DNA of 64,000 nucleotides, taken from the NCBI GenBank assembly GCA_964505415.1, contig CAZDHW010000001.1:57781-121780 (forward strand), read 5' to 3'. The DNA is from DTDR01 sp964505415 (lineage in GTDB: Bacteria; Hydrothermota; Tepidihabitantia; Tepidihabitantales; DTDR01). This document shows positions 8,027-16,799 of this stretch, one piece after another. Both the position numbers and the translations under genes were made by a program. Position 1 is the first letter of the stretch; the number at the start of each line of letters is the position of its first letter. The notes under the pieces are model-generated. The model was not told where the DNA came from. It worked only from the letters and a program-made list of their open reading frames with translations, and made no database searches.

Positions 8027-8758
8027 ATGGCAATTAGAACCGATGGCCGAAAAGCGGACGAAATAAGAAAGTTAGAAATAAATATTGGCTATTTAGAAAA
8101 CCCATTGGGTTCTTGCTTGATAAAAGCGGGTAAAACTATTGTTTTGTGTACAGTAAATTATGAAAAAAGGATACCATCCTTTTTATTGGGCAAAGAAAGT
8201 GGTTGGCTTACAGCAGAATATTCTTTGTTGCCCGGTTCTACTTTACAGAGAACCCCTCGGGAATCAACAACTTTAAGAATAAATTCCCGCGCTCAGGAAA
8301 TAAAAAGGTTTATTGGCCGGTCGCTGAGGGGTATTTTGGATCTTTCTTTATTGAAAGAGATAACTATTTTTGTTGATTGCGATGTTTTGCAAGCCGATGG
8401 TGGAACAAGAACTTTATCGGTTACCGGTAGTTTTTTAGCTCTCTGTGAAGCCATAAAAAAAATGCTTGCTTGGGGAATAATCGAGAAAAATCCTATTATT
8501 GATTATTTAGGAGCCGTTTCGGTTGGTTTAGTAGATGGCGAAATGTTACTAGATTTGAATTATGAGGAAGATTTTAATGCCGAAATAGATATGAATGTTG
8601 TTCTCACCGGTAGCGGAAAAATTGTGGAAATCCAAGCGACTGCTGAAAAAATCCCTTTTTCTTTCGAGACTTTCTTTCAGCTTTTTCAATTAGCGAAAAA
8701 AGGTATAGCCGAAATTATTGAGATAGAAAAACAGTACTTTTGCTTTGATAAATCTTGA
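8027..8758 (+). CDS. rph: Ribonuclease PH
   Basis: This phosphorolytic 3'-5' exoribonuclease trims tRNA 3' ends. Characteristic pieces are RTDGRKADEIR (4-14), the phosphate-binding GSTLQRTPRE...LRINSRAQEIKRFIGRSLR region, DVLQADGGTRTLSVTGSFLAL, and DLNYEEDFNAEIDMNVV. At 243 residues it is complete. It begins 1 nt after murI and overlaps the next gene by 14 bp. Confidence 0.95.
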   Translation: MAIRTDGRKADEIRKLEINIGYLENPLGSCLIKAGKTIVLCTVNYEKRIPSFLLGKESGWLTAEYSLLPGSTLQRTPRESTTLRINSRAQEIKRFIGRSLRGILDLSLLKEITIFVDCDVLQADGGTRTLSVTGSFLALCEAIKKMLAWGIIEKNPIIDYLGAVSVGLVDGEMLLDLNYEEDFNAEIDMNVVLTGSGKIVEIQATAEKIPFSFETFFQLFQLAKKGIAEIIEIEKQYFCFDKS

Positions 8759-9398
8759 AATTTTAAAAAGAGAACAAGAAGCGATTGCCCAAAAGACAAA
8801 ATTAGTTGATTTGTTTTTAAAAATTGAAATAATTGGGGCCTGTGATACTGCTTTTTCTTCTGATTATGGTTACTGTTGTTTTGCTACTTTTAATTATTCT
8901 GAGTTAAAACTCGTAGAAGAAGTGATTATTAAAGATAAAGTTGATTTTCCTTATCTTCCAGAATTTTTATCTTATCGAGAGTTAAAATTTATTATTAAGG
9001 CTTATGAACAAATAAAAAGAAAACCCGATATTATTCTTATTGATGGTCAAGGAATTTTACATCCGCGACGAGCCGGAATAGCTACTCATTTTGGAGTTAT
9101 TGTTAATAAACCAACGATTGGCGTAGCCAAGTCATTATTAATTGGCGAAATAAAAGGTGAACTTAAAAAAGAGAGATTTGCCTATTTGCCAATTTTTTTA
9201 AACAACGAAATTAGCGGTTACGTTCTTCGGTCTAAAGAAAAGGTGAAGCCAATCTATATTTCTCCAGGAAATTTAATAACTAAAGAAAAAGCTTTAGAAA
9301 TCGTAATAAATTGTTGTAAAAAATATCGACTTCCAGAACCTTTAAGGTATGTTCACATAAAAGCGGTCTCGGCAAAATTAAAAAATGAAAAATGTTAG
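8745..9398 (+). CDS. nfi: Endonuclease V (deoxyinosine-specific)
   Basis: Endonuclease V nicks DNA 3' to hypoxanthine and other deaminated bases, a lesion expected to matter at high temperature. Motifs are GACDTAF (catalytic Asp near 34), FPYLPEFLSYRE (substrate wedge), DGQGILHPRRAGIATHFGV and PTIGVAKSLL. The start chosen is TTG at 8745, giving the family N-terminus (NLEILKREQE). It lies inside the end of rph, so expression is probably coupled. The 217-residue length is standard. Confidence 0.93.
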   Translation: MINLEILKREQEAIAQKTKLVDLFLKIEIIGACDTAFSSDYGYCCFATFNYSELKLVEEVIIKDKVDFPYLPEFLSYRELKFIIKAYEQIKRKPDIILIDGQGILHPRRAGIATHFGVIVNKPTIGVAKSLLIGEIKGELKKERFAYLPIFLNNEISGYVLRSKEKVKPIYISPGNLITKEKALEIVINCCKKYRLPEPLRYVHIKAVSAKLKNEKC

Positions 9399-10494
9399 CT
9401 TAAAAGATCTAGCCTGGAATTTTTTTAAAATTGGTCTTTTAGGATTTGGCAGTGGAATGGCTATGCTTTCTGTGATAAGAGAATATTGTGTGAGAAGAAA
9501 ATGTTGGCTAAATGATGATGAGTTATTAACCGCTGTAGCTATCGGACAAATGTTACCCGGTCCTTTTGTTCCTAATTATGTGGAATTTATTGGTTATACC
9601 TTAAGAAAAATAAAAGGAATGGTGGTATCCGTTGTTTTCTTTTTGTTACCAAGTTATTTTTTTACTTTGACTTTGGCGATTCTTTATTTTAAATATCAAA
9701 AATTAAATTTTACTGAAAAAATCTTTGAATATTTATTACCCATTATACCCGCAATTTTATTTTGGGGTAGTTTAAAATTGGCAACAGATTTTTTTAAAAA
9801 TAAAAAAAGTCAAGAAATTATTATTTCCGTAATTATAATTTTTTTGGCTTTTTTACTAACGAATTTAAAAGTAGAAATTTTTCTTATAATAATTCTTTGC
9901 GGTTTTTTAGGAATTATTATAAAATCTTCAGATAAAAAATTTAACAGATTTCTTTTTTCTTTTTCACCCCTCCTTATTTTATTTCTTGTTTTTCTAAAAA
10001 TTGGTTCTCTCACATTTGGCGGTGGTTATGCGGCGATTCCCTTTATTAAACAAGAATTCGTCGATTTTCGTAAGCTGCTTTCGGAAAAAGATTTTCTTGC
10101 TGGAATGGGAATTAGTCAGATAACACCCGGACCGGTAGCAATTATAGCTACTTTTATCGGTTATAAAGTGGGCGGAATTTTCGGAAGCATTATCGCTACT
10201 ATTGCTATCTTTCTGCCTTCAGCAATAATGCTTTATTTAATAATAAAACTTTATCAAAAAGTTGAAAAAAATTTTTATATCCAAAGCTTTTTATTTGGTG
10301 TTAAGCCTGCAATTATAGGTCTTATTTTTCAGGTTAGTTTGTTTTTCTTTTTGAAAATTATCGACAATTTTTTGCTTGTATTTTTTTCGCTTCTTTTATT
10401 GTTGTTTTTAATTATAACTAATTTAGAACCTTTTTATATTATCGTGGGCGGCACTTTTTTAAACTTTCTTATCCATAAATTTCTTATTTTCTGA
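9385..10494 (+). CDS. chrA: Chromate transporter family membrane protein (two-domain)
   Basis: This polytopic membrane protein has two homologous chromate_transp domains. The first has FFKIGLLGFGSGMAML and AIGQMLPGPF (residues 13-57); the second has FLKIGSLTFGGGYAAIPF and GISQITPGPVA (from about 203). The tandem layout at 369 residues is the classic long ChrA form. Family members export chromate or related anions; the substrate here is not established. It overlaps nfi by 14 bp. No chromate regulator was seen nearby. Confidence 0.88.
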   Translation: MKNVSLKDLAWNFFKIGLLGFGSGMAMLSVIREYCVRRKCWLNDDELLTAVAIGQMLPGPFVPNYVEFIGYTLRKIKGMVVSVVFFLLPSYFFTLTLAILYFKYQKLNFTEKIFEYLLPIIPAILFWGSLKLATDFFKNKKSQEIIISVIIIFLAFLLTNLKVEIFLIIILCGFLGIIIKSSDKKFNRFLFSFSPLLILFLVFLKIGSLTFGGGYAAIPFIKQEFVDFRKLLSEKDFLAGMGISQITPGPVAIIATFIGYKVGGIFGSIIATIAIFLPSAIMLYLIIKLYQKVEKNFYIQSFLFGVKPAIIGLIFQVSLFFFLKIIDNFLLVFFSLLLLLFLIITNLEPFYIIVGGTFLNFLIHKFLIF

Positions 10495-10508
10495 GTTAAT
10501 TTAAATTA

Positions 10509-10537
10509 TTGACATAACCAAGAAAATAAGTTATAAT
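10509..10537 (+). promoter_or_regulatory. Promoter of the type IV pilus operon
   Basis: TTGACA (10509-10514), a 17-bp spacer and TATAAT (10532-10537): a consensus sigma-70 promoter. The pilin ATG (10544) starts 6 nt after the -10 box, so the operon's first gene would be translated from a leaderless end. This is probably one of the strongest promoters in the window. Confidence 0.85.
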
Positions 10538-10543
10538 TGTCTG

Positions 10544-11077
10544 ATGAAAAATGATGGTTTTACTTTAGTAGAATTATTAGTGGTAATAATGATTTTAGGT
10601 ATTTTAATTTCTTTGCAAATCCCTAATTTAAATCTTATACGAGAAAGGGCAAGGCAAACAGCAGTAAAAGCGAATATGCATCTTTGCCAGGTAGTTATTG
10701 AAACTTACCATTTAGAACAGGGTCATTATGCCGAGGATTTTTATGAAGATGGCTATGGTTCTTATTTTCCGGGAGGAGTTTTTGAAGTTAAATTAGGAAA
10801 ATTCCCTACCAATCCTTATACGGGCAAAGAACTTACACCAGAAGATTTTGATGAGGAAGATTATGATAACAAAGAAGATTGTTTTGATACAAGAGAAGAT
10901 GGTCCTAATGATGTTTGGGGATATGATCCAGGAACAATTAGATACGGTATGTGGTATCCGCCGGGTTCTCAATATCCTACCAATTATGCCTTGATTGGAT
11001 TTAATATTAATGGCGAATCAATAAGAAGTTATAACCCAGAGCATGACGAAGTAATAATTTTTGTTTTACATAATTAA
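10544..11077 (+). CDS. Type IV pilin-like protein 1
   Basis: A short leader MKNDG precedes the prepilin peptidase site and hydrophobic helix (FTLVELLVVIMILGILISL), with Glu at mature position 5 as in type IVa pilins and GspG-type pseudopilins. The 177-residue body is rich in Asp, Glu and Tyr and contains Pro-Gly segments such as WYPPGSQYPTNYALIGF. First in the operon and preceded by the strongest promoter, it may be a major pilin, although GspG-like pseudopilin is an alternative. Confidence 0.85.
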   Translation: MKNDGFTLVELLVVIMILGILISLQIPNLNLIRERARQTAVKANMHLCQVVIETYHLEQGHYAEDFYEDGYGSYFPGGVFEVKLGKFPTNPYTGKELTPEDFDEEDYDNKEDCFDTREDGPNDVWGYDPGTIRYGMWYPPGSQYPTNYALIGFNINGESIRSYNPEHDEVIIFVLHN

Positions 11078-11080
11078 TTT

Positions 11081-11593
11081 ATGAAAAGTAAAGGGGTTAC
11101 TTTGATTGAATTATTAGTAGTAATTTTTATTATTGGTCTTTTATTAAGTTTTTTAGTTCCCCCAATTGTCTCTCGAGTAACCCAAAATGCCAGAATTACT
11201 TTAACTAAAAACCGTTTGTATCAACTAAGAAAAGCAATTATTGGTGAAGTTGGTCCCAATTATATTGATTATGGTTTTAAAGGTGATGTTGGTCGCTTTC
11301 CGAGGCATTTGATTGAATTAGCAACCAATCGTCCAGATACTTTAAGAGAATTCATCTATCCAGGTAAAGAATCGATACCGGCTTGGAATCCTTTTACAAA
11401 AAAGGGTTGGAATGGTCCTTATGTACGGGATGACCCTGACCATTCTTTTTTGTATGATGCGTGGGAAACACCGATAATGTATCATCTCGGGCCCAATGGT
11501 GAAACATTAGGAATAAAAAGTGCCGGTCCTGATGGTGAATGGTATGACCCACAAAGACATCAAACAAATGATGATATTATAGTTTTATTTTAA
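11081..11593 (+). CDS. Type IV pilin-like protein 2
   Basis: Leader MKSKG, then VTLIELLVVIFIIGLLLSFLV as the N-terminal helix with Glu at mature position 5. The 170-residue body contains FGDVGRFPRHL-type and NGPYVRDDPD-type elements also present in the next two pilins, so the three are paralogues. It lacks their C-terminal extension. It starts 3 nt after pilin 1, and its stop overlaps the next ATG (TAATG). Confidence 0.85.
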   Translation: MKSKGVTLIELLVVIFIIGLLLSFLVPPIVSRVTQNARITLTKNRLYQLRKAIIGEVGPNYIDYGFKGDVGRFPRHLIELATNRPDTLREFIYPGKESIPAWNPFTKKGWNGPYVRDDPDHSFLYDAWETPIMYHLGPNGETLGIKSAGPDGEWYDPQRHQTNDDIIVLF

Positions 11594-12360
11594 TGGCTAA
11601 AGGAGTCACTCTTTTAGAATTGTTAATTGTAATGGTTATTATTGGTATTTTAGCTTCAGCAGCAGTAAAAACTTGGGATGTTACTTTAGAAAGACAACGG
11701 ATTGAAGAGACAATGAAAGAATTAGAGGAAATTGGTAGAGCAATAGTTGGAGATGAAAGATTAACTTATATGGGAACAAGAATTGATTTTGGCTTTGTTG
11801 GTGATTGTGGAATGTTGCCTCTTTATTTAATTGATTTAGCAATTAAGCCAGATTATGTAGATAGTCTATTATGGAAAGGGCCGTATGTGACACCAGTGTT
11901 TGCGGAAAATCCTCGTAATTTTTTAATCGATGCTTGGGGAGATTCTTATAAATATTATCCCGAAAGTTTGATTATTCGAAGTTTTGCTGGGGGTAGTGAG
12001 ATGAGTTACCAAAAATGGCTTACTAAAAAATTGGCAAATTCCTTTTCTGACCTTTTTAATAATGAAGTAAGCGGGATAGTGTGCGATGCCTTTGGAAATT
12101 TACCTGATTCAGTGAAGGCTAATAATATACTAATAACCCTTTTTCATCCAAGGGAAGGAAGATTAATTATTGATTCCATCCATCCACGGGTTGGTGGAAA
12201 TTTTATATATTCCGGTGTGGCCATTGGTAAAAAGAGACTAGTGTGTGTGTATCGGGATACTCTTCAATATGATTCTATTGAACGGATTATTACTGTTTAT
12301 CCAAGAATCGGGGTAAAATATATTGAGTTAAAATTTAGCCGGGTAAATTTTCAAGAATAA
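11593..12360 (+). CDS. Type IV pilin-like protein 3 with C-terminal extension
   Basis: Leader MAKG, then VTLLELLIVMVIIGILASA. The core shares with pilin 4 the order IDFGFVGDCGMLP, LWKGPYV, LIDAWGDSYKYYPE, LIIRSF. After about residue 155 comes an extension with SGIVCDAFGNLPDSVK, resembling a carboxypeptidase-regulatory-like beta domain. At 255 residues it is longer than ordinary pilins and may be a minor or tip pilin. One-base TAATG overlaps on both sides imply stop-start reinitiation. Confidence 0.82.
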   Translation: MAKGVTLLELLIVMVIIGILASAAVKTWDVTLERQRIEETMKELEEIGRAIVGDERLTYMGTRIDFGFVGDCGMLPLYLIDLAIKPDYVDSLLWKGPYVTPVFAENPRNFLIDAWGDSYKYYPESLIIRSFAGGSEMSYQKWLTKKLANSFSDLFNNEVSGIVCDAFGNLPDSVKANNILITLFHPREGRLIIDSIHPRVGGNFIYSGVAIGKKRLVCVYRDTLQYDSIERIITVYPRIGVKYIELKFSRVNFQE

Positions 12361-13478
12361 TGATAAAAAGAAATTCAGGGGTTACCTTATTAGAAATGAT
12401 TGTTGTGATGGTGATTATTGGTATTCTTGCTGGGATTTCTTTGAGCGCTATTGATAGGATAAGAGAGCGTTCTCAGATTGAGGAAACTATGGAAGAATTA
12501 AAAAAAATTGGAAAAGCAATTACTGGGGATCCTGACCTGATTTTAGATGGTAAAAGGATTGATTTTGGATATGTTGGAGATATGGGCAAATTGCCGGATA
12601 GTTTGGGTTCTTTGGTAAATAATGAAGGTGGGTTATGGAGGGGTCCTTACTTGAAATTAGATTTTGCGGAGGATAAAGAAAGTTATAAATTGGATGCTTG
12701 GGGAAAATATTATCAATATACGCCTGAAGATTTGGTTATTAGAAGTTTTGGTAATGGTCGGTTTACTTTAACTTATAAAATTGCTGAAAGTTATGATGAA
12801 TTATTTAATAATAAAATTTATGGCTATATTTATGATAGTGAAAAAAATCCTCCGGGAAATATGGCAATAAATTGGCGAGTTAGTTGTGAATATCCTAAAA
12901 ACGGGGAAATAGTAGTGGCGGAATCGATTCCTAAAGAAGATGGTTATTTTTCTTTCGGTAACATTCCTATCGGAATCCATCGAGTAAAGGTTTATTCTCA
13001 AAAAGAAACCATTCAAAAATATATAACTGTACTTCCCAAATCAGAAATTTTTATTGAATTTAAAATTCCGGGAATTTTTCGCGGAAATTTAGTTTATATC
13101 GCTAATTCCGCGCAAGCTTTTAATGTTCCTCCCGATACTACTTTTAATAATTTTTCTTTTGAATTATTTAATCCTACTACCGAAACAGTAACAATAAATA
13201 GTTTAAATTTACTTTCTCTTTCTTCTGATTCGGTTTATTATGAATATATTGTGGTGGATAATGATACCGTAGCTAATTTTAGAGGCGGCATAAGATTTAG
13301 AGTTAATCAGGAAATAATTTTTGATAACAATGTTATTTTTGCTCCCCGAAGTAAAAAATTATTTTCTTTATTAAGATTTTATAATGACCAGACGAGCGGT
13401 GCGCCTTTTGATGTTAGAAATAAATTGGCAAAAATAAGAACAAGCGATGGTTCAATAAATCAATTTTTAATCCCTTAA
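12360..13478 (+). CDS. Type IV pilin-like protein 4, large
   Basis: Leader MIKRNSG, then VTLLEMIVVMVIIGILAGISL. The core repeats the pilin 3 module (IDFGYVGDMGKLP, LWRGPYL, KLDAWGKYYQYTPEDLVIRSF). A regulatory-like beta domain follows (YGYIYDSEKNPPGN...GYFSFGNIPIGIHRVKVY), then another ~110-residue beta-rich domain ending RTSDGSINQFLIP. At 372 residues it is exceptionally large for a pilin, suggesting an exposed tip or adhesive role (inference). Confidence 0.82.
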   Translation: MIKRNSGVTLLEMIVVMVIIGILAGISLSAIDRIRERSQIEETMEELKKIGKAITGDPDLILDGKRIDFGYVGDMGKLPDSLGSLVNNEGGLWRGPYLKLDFAEDKESYKLDAWGKYYQYTPEDLVIRSFGNGRFTLTYKIAESYDELFNNKIYGYIYDSEKNPPGNMAINWRVSCEYPKNGEIVVAESIPKEDGYFSFGNIPIGIHRVKVYSQKETIQKYITVLPKSEIFIEFKIPGIFRGNLVYIANSAQAFNVPPDTTFNNFSFELFNPTTETVTINSLNLLSLSSDSVYYEYIVVDNDTVANFRGGIRFRVNQEIIFDNNVIFAPRSKKLFSLLRFYNDQTSGAPFDVRNKLAKIRTSDGSINQFLIP

Positions 13479-13491
13479 AAGGGGGTGAAAT

Positions 13492-15105
13492 GTGAAAGGA
13501 ATTGATTTTAAAAAATTATTTAAAGCCGAAGGAAAAGGTGCCTTGTCAATCGATATTGGTTCTCAATCGGTTAAATTTGTTTATATGGAGAAGGATAAAG
13601 TGTTTGCTTACGGATTAAAAGAATTTTTTGAAATTCCCGACATCAGTGGAATTATAAAAGAGTTAATCAAAGACCTAAAACCTGCAAAGGTTTATTCCTT
13701 TGTTAGCGGTCCTTCCGTAAGTTTGCGTCAGGCGCCTTTTCCTAAGATGTCAAAAAAAGAGTTAAGGGATGCTATTCTTCTTAGATTAGATAAATATTCA
13801 CCTTTTACTATTGATGAAGCAATTTTAGATTACAAGACATTAGGAACAATTACTGAAGCAGGAAAAGAAGCTAATAATGTGCTAGTTGTTTCGGTTAGAA
13901 AGGATATAATCGCCGATCACATTGCTACTTTAAAGAAAGTAGGTTTAGAGCCTACTGCCATTTCTGTGGTACCTTTTGCTTTAGCAGCGGCGATAAAAAA
14001 GTTTGGCGACTTAAAGGAAGAAGAAGTCGTTCTTCTTTTAGACATTGGTGCCGAATTTACCGATATGGTTTTTATAAGAAACAAACAATTAGAGTTTACT
14101 CGAACAGTAACTACTGCAGGAAACTCGCTTACCGAGGCTATGACAGTAGCGATTGCTACTGAAGAAGGAGAGCTGGCTTTAAGCTTAGAAGAAGCCGAAA
14201 AATATAAAAGAACTTACGGTATTCCGGAGGAAACTAGTGAAGAGGTCCTTCCTAACGGGATAAAAGTGAAGAGATTGTTAAGTTTACAACGCCCAGCCTT
14301 AGAAAGATTTCTAAATGAGATAAATCGGAGTATTGATTATTACAAAAGAGAGTATAATATACCCGTAATAAATCGTCTCTTGATTTGCGGTGGTGGTGCT
14401 GAACTTAAAGGTTTAAAAGAGTACTTGGAAGAAAATTTGAAAATCAAAGTAGAACTGTTTGATCCCTTTAGAACTCATAATCTTTATTTGCCCAATTTTC
14501 CTCAAAATATTGGCCACCGTTTAGTAGCTGCGCTTGGGGTCCATTTTGATCCGGAAGCTGTTGACCTTTTACCATCGGAATTAAAAATTAAAAGATACGC
14601 AGCAAAAGATTTACAAATTGTTGGTGCGATCGCTATATTACTTATTCCTTTACTTATTCTTATCAATATCGGAATGGAGGTTCAAAAAGCTTTGGAATAT
14701 AATCAAATAAAAAACTTAAAAAGAGAGTTAAAAGAAGTAGAAGTTTACTCTCAAGAATATACCAATCTAAAAAATAAATTTGATGAATTAGAGGCACAGC
14801 AAAAATTATTAAAAAGTATTGTGGGTGAGACTGAAGTGGTTACTCCTTTGTTGAGGTTTTTTTCTAAAGAAGTACCGTCCAATATTCAGCTAACTACTTT
14901 AACGTTTACCGGTCTTTCAAAGATAAATCTTAAAGGTATTGTTACTGGTAAACCAGAATATTTAGAAATTGATTTAGCTGACTTTATGCTTAAATTAGAG
15001 AATAGTAAAGTAGTGAAGAATGTTCAGTTGATAAATAAAACAAAATCTTATCTTGTTGGTGGTGAGGAAGTTTTAAATTTTGAATTAGAATGTTTATTAG
15101 AGTAG
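13492..15105 (+). CDS. pilM: PilM-PilN fusion, type IV pilus inner-membrane platform
   Basis: Residues 1-355 are an actin-fold PilM: LSIDIGSQSVKFVY, QAPFPKMSKKELRDAI, LLLDIGAEFTDMVF and LLICGGGAELKGL. After DLLPSELKIKRYA a membrane helix (about 375-398) begins a PilN-like part: coiled coil, then a ferredoxin-like periplasmic domain to residue 537. PilM and PilN are normally separate and bind through the PilN N-terminal tail, so the fusion makes that contact permanent. The start is GTG at 13492 behind a GGGGGTG Shine-Dalgarno. PilO follows. Confidence 0.88.
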   Translation: MKGIDFKKLFKAEGKGALSIDIGSQSVKFVYMEKDKVFAYGLKEFFEIPDISGIIKELIKDLKPAKVYSFVSGPSVSLRQAPFPKMSKKELRDAILLRLDKYSPFTIDEAILDYKTLGTITEAGKEANNVLVVSVRKDIIADHIATLKKVGLEPTAISVVPFALAAAIKKFGDLKEEEVVLLLDIGAEFTDMVFIRNKQLEFTRTVTTAGNSLTEAMTVAIATEEGELALSLEEAEKYKRTYGIPEETSEEVLPNGIKVKRLLSLQRPALERFLNEINRSIDYYKREYNIPVINRLLICGGGAELKGLKEYLEENLKIKVELFDPFRTHNLYLPNFPQNIGHRLVAALGVHFDPEAVDLLPSELKIKRYAAKDLQIVGAIAILLIPLLILINIGMEVQKALEYNQIKNLKRELKEVEVYSQEYTNLKNKFDELEAQQKLLKSIVGETEVVTPLLRFFSKEVPSNIQLTTLTFTGLSKINLKGIVTGKPEYLEIDLADFMLKLENSKVVKNVQLINKTKSYLVGGEEVLNFELECLLE

Positions 15106-15115
15106 GGAGGTGAAA

Positions 15116-15688
15116 ATGAATATTCTTCAAAGAAAATGGCTTTTAGGCGGTTTGATTGTATTAGGTTTAATAGTGATTGGTTTTATAGTTTTTCTTTATC
15201 AACCAAAAATTGCTGCTCGAGCAAAAATTAAAACCGAAGCAAAAGAGCTTAAAACCAAAATTGAAGAATTAAGAAGATTAGCAAAAGAGAGTGAGGTTCT
15301 TCGTTTAAAAATTGCTAAATTGGAAGAAGAAAATAAAGAATTTGTAGCAAAAATCGCTCCAAGAAGTGAAGTTTTGAAATTAGCTAAGCAATTATCGGAA
15401 GAAGCTAAAAAATATAATGTTAAATTCTTGAGTATTCGTCCTCCAGGACTTGATACTCTTTTAATCCAAGAGACTAAAGAAACACCTTTAAGACCAATAC
15501 CCTTTGAGATTACCTTACAAGGTAGATATTTAGATATCGGTCAGTTCATTGCTAATTTAAGAAATTTTCCTTATTTTGTTAAAGTTTATGAATTAGAGTT
15601 TATCGGTAAAGATGAAATAAAACCTTTGATTGAAGCCAGGATTTTGGTTAATATTTTTGCTTCTAGTATAGCTGGAAAAATTTTGTAA
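15116..15688 (+). CDS. pilO: PilO-like pilus alignment protein
   Basis: One N-terminal membrane helix (about residues 9-29), a Lys/Glu-rich coiled coil (35-80), and a PilO-type periplasmic ferredoxin-like domain ending IEARILVNIFAS. PilO pairs with PilN to link the PilM ring to the secretin via PilP. I chose ATG 15116 because the GGAGG at 15106-15110 is 5 nt away; the GTG at 15110 would lie inside that Shine-Dalgarno. It lies 10 bp after the PilM-PilN fusion. Confidence 0.82.
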   Translation: MNILQRKWLLGGLIVLGLIVIGFIVFLYQPKIAARAKIKTEAKELKTKIEELRRLAKESEVLRLKIAKLEEENKEFVAKIAPRSEVLKLAKQLSEEAKKYNVKFLSIRPPGLDTLLIQETKETPLRPIPFEITLQGRYLDIGQFIANLRNFPYFVKVYELEFIGKDEIKPLIEARILVNIFASSIAGKIL

Positions 15689-15700
15689 GGAGGTTTTCTT

Positions 15701-16231
15701 ATGCGAAGGATTATAACAATTTTAATTCTTATTTTTGTATTAATTTTTGTGGGCACAAGAATCTTTAAGAAAAAACCGGTCAAAGCGGTGAAAAAAACCG
15801 TAGAAATGGCTGAAAAAAGTAGAACTGCCAGAAGAGCTGGCAAGAAAGCTGGGGGATTAGAAAGAAGGGAGAAGAAATCAAAAGAAGAAAAAAGAAAAGA
15901 AAGAGAGTTGAAGAAATTAGAAAAAAAGCGATTAAAAGAAGAAAGAAAAAGACAACGAGAATTAGCCAAATTACAAAAGCAGCGGAAGAAAAAATCTAAG
16001 AAAAAGACTACTGGCATGTATATTTTACAAGCCATTATCGCTACCGATAATACTTACTACGCTTTAATTGATGGCAAACAATATAAAATCGGTGATGAGG
16101 TCGGCGGTCGAAGAATTGTAAGAATCGAAGCCGATAAAATAACCTTAGATTACTTTGGTGAAATCACTACAGCCCGTGTGGGTGAACCTTGTGTACCTTT
16201 AACAACTTTAAAAACTAAAAAAAAGAGGTAG
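15701..16231 (+). CDS. PilP-like protein with highly charged linker
   Basis: An N-terminal membrane helix (residues 4-20) is followed by a remarkable ~80-residue linker of almost only K, R and E (residues 40-105), probably a charged helix. The C-terminal domain (110-165: ILQAIIATDNTYYALIDGKQYKIGDEVGGRRIVRI) has the PilP/GspC small beta-barrel pattern. PilP-type proteins join PilNO to the secretin. GGAGG lies 10 nt before the ATG. Assigned by pattern and operon position. Confidence 0.65.
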   Translation: MRRIITILILIFVLIFVGTRIFKKKPVKAVKKTVEMAEKSRTARRAGKKAGGLERREKKSKEEKRKERELKKLEKKRLKEERKRQRELAKLQKQRKKKSKKKTTGMYILQAIIATDNTYYALIDGKQYKIGDEVGGRRIVRIEADKITLDYFGEITTARVGEPCVPLTTLKTKKKR

Positions 16232-16259
16232 TTGACATTTTTAAATTTTTTGTTATTAT
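16232..16259 (+). promoter_or_regulatory. Internal promoter in pilus operon
   Basis: TTGACA (16232-16237) follows the stop of the preceding gene directly. A 16-bp spacer and TATTAT (16254-16259) follow; TATAAA (16257-16262) is an alternative -10. The next ATG (16266) is 6 nt downstream, predicting a leaderless transcript that could express the PilP-like protein, secretin, PilT and peptidase independently of the pilins. Confidence 0.65.
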
Positions 16260-16265
16260 AAATTT

Positions 16266-16778
16266 ATGAGACAAAGATTGATTGCTTTGGTAGGAATCTT
16301 AGTTATTATTTTAGTAATATTTACTTTATTAAGACCAAAACCAAAGTCAAAAATTACTACTTTAGCTAAGGAAATAAAACCCAAAACGAAAAAAGAAACA
16401 TTAGTAGTATTACCGCAAAAAGAAATTTCAAAAACCAAAGTTATCCAACCGATTAAAAAAGAAAGTTTAGCTATTGAAAAACCAGTGGTCAAGGAAGAGA
16501 CCTTAAAATTAACTATTGTCAAACCAAAAGAAGTTGAATTAGATACTGAAACTTGGGGAGAAGATCCCTTTGTAAGAGAATTTTCTTATGTTAGTGAAAT
16601 GAAATCTCTAATAGTTTCAGCAATTACTATTAGCGAAAATGAAGCCTATGCGATTGTTAATAATCAGATAGTTCACGTAGGTGACATAATCGATGGGAAG
16701 AAGGTGATTGCTATTGAAAAAGATAGGTTAATTGTGGAAAAAGGCGGCAAAAGATTTACTATTTTTTTAAGCGAATAA
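16266..16778 (+). CDS. Second PilP/GspC-like pilus assembly protein
   Basis: An N-terminal membrane helix (residues 5-22), a Lys/Pro/Glu-rich linker (23-90), the motif WGEDPFVREF (97-106) that resembles the RDPF segment of PilP/GspC homology regions, and a C-terminal small beta domain (ITISENEAYAIVNNQIVHVGDIIDGKKVIAIEKDRLIV). It lies just upstream of the secretin, where PilP normally sits. Two PilP-like proteins in one operon may reflect duplication. Confidence 0.68.
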   Translation: MRQRLIALVGILVIILVIFTLLRPKPKSKITTLAKEIKPKTKKETLVVLPQKEISKTKVIQPIKKESLAIEKPVVKEETLKLTIVKPKEVELDTETWGEDPFVREFSYVSEMKSLIVSAITISENEAYAIVNNQIVHVGDIIDGKKVIAIEKDRLIVEKGGKRFTIFLSE

Positions 16779-16799
16779 TTAAATTAAAGGAGGAATTTT

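Noticed and set aside
15586..16035. Antisense reading frame opposite the Lys-rich PilP-like gene
   Set aside because: It is the low-complexity complement of AAG/GAA-rich codons and yields a Phe/Leu/Ser-rich product without start context; other long antisense frames (for example opposite the amidase and dnaK) were dropped for the same reason.
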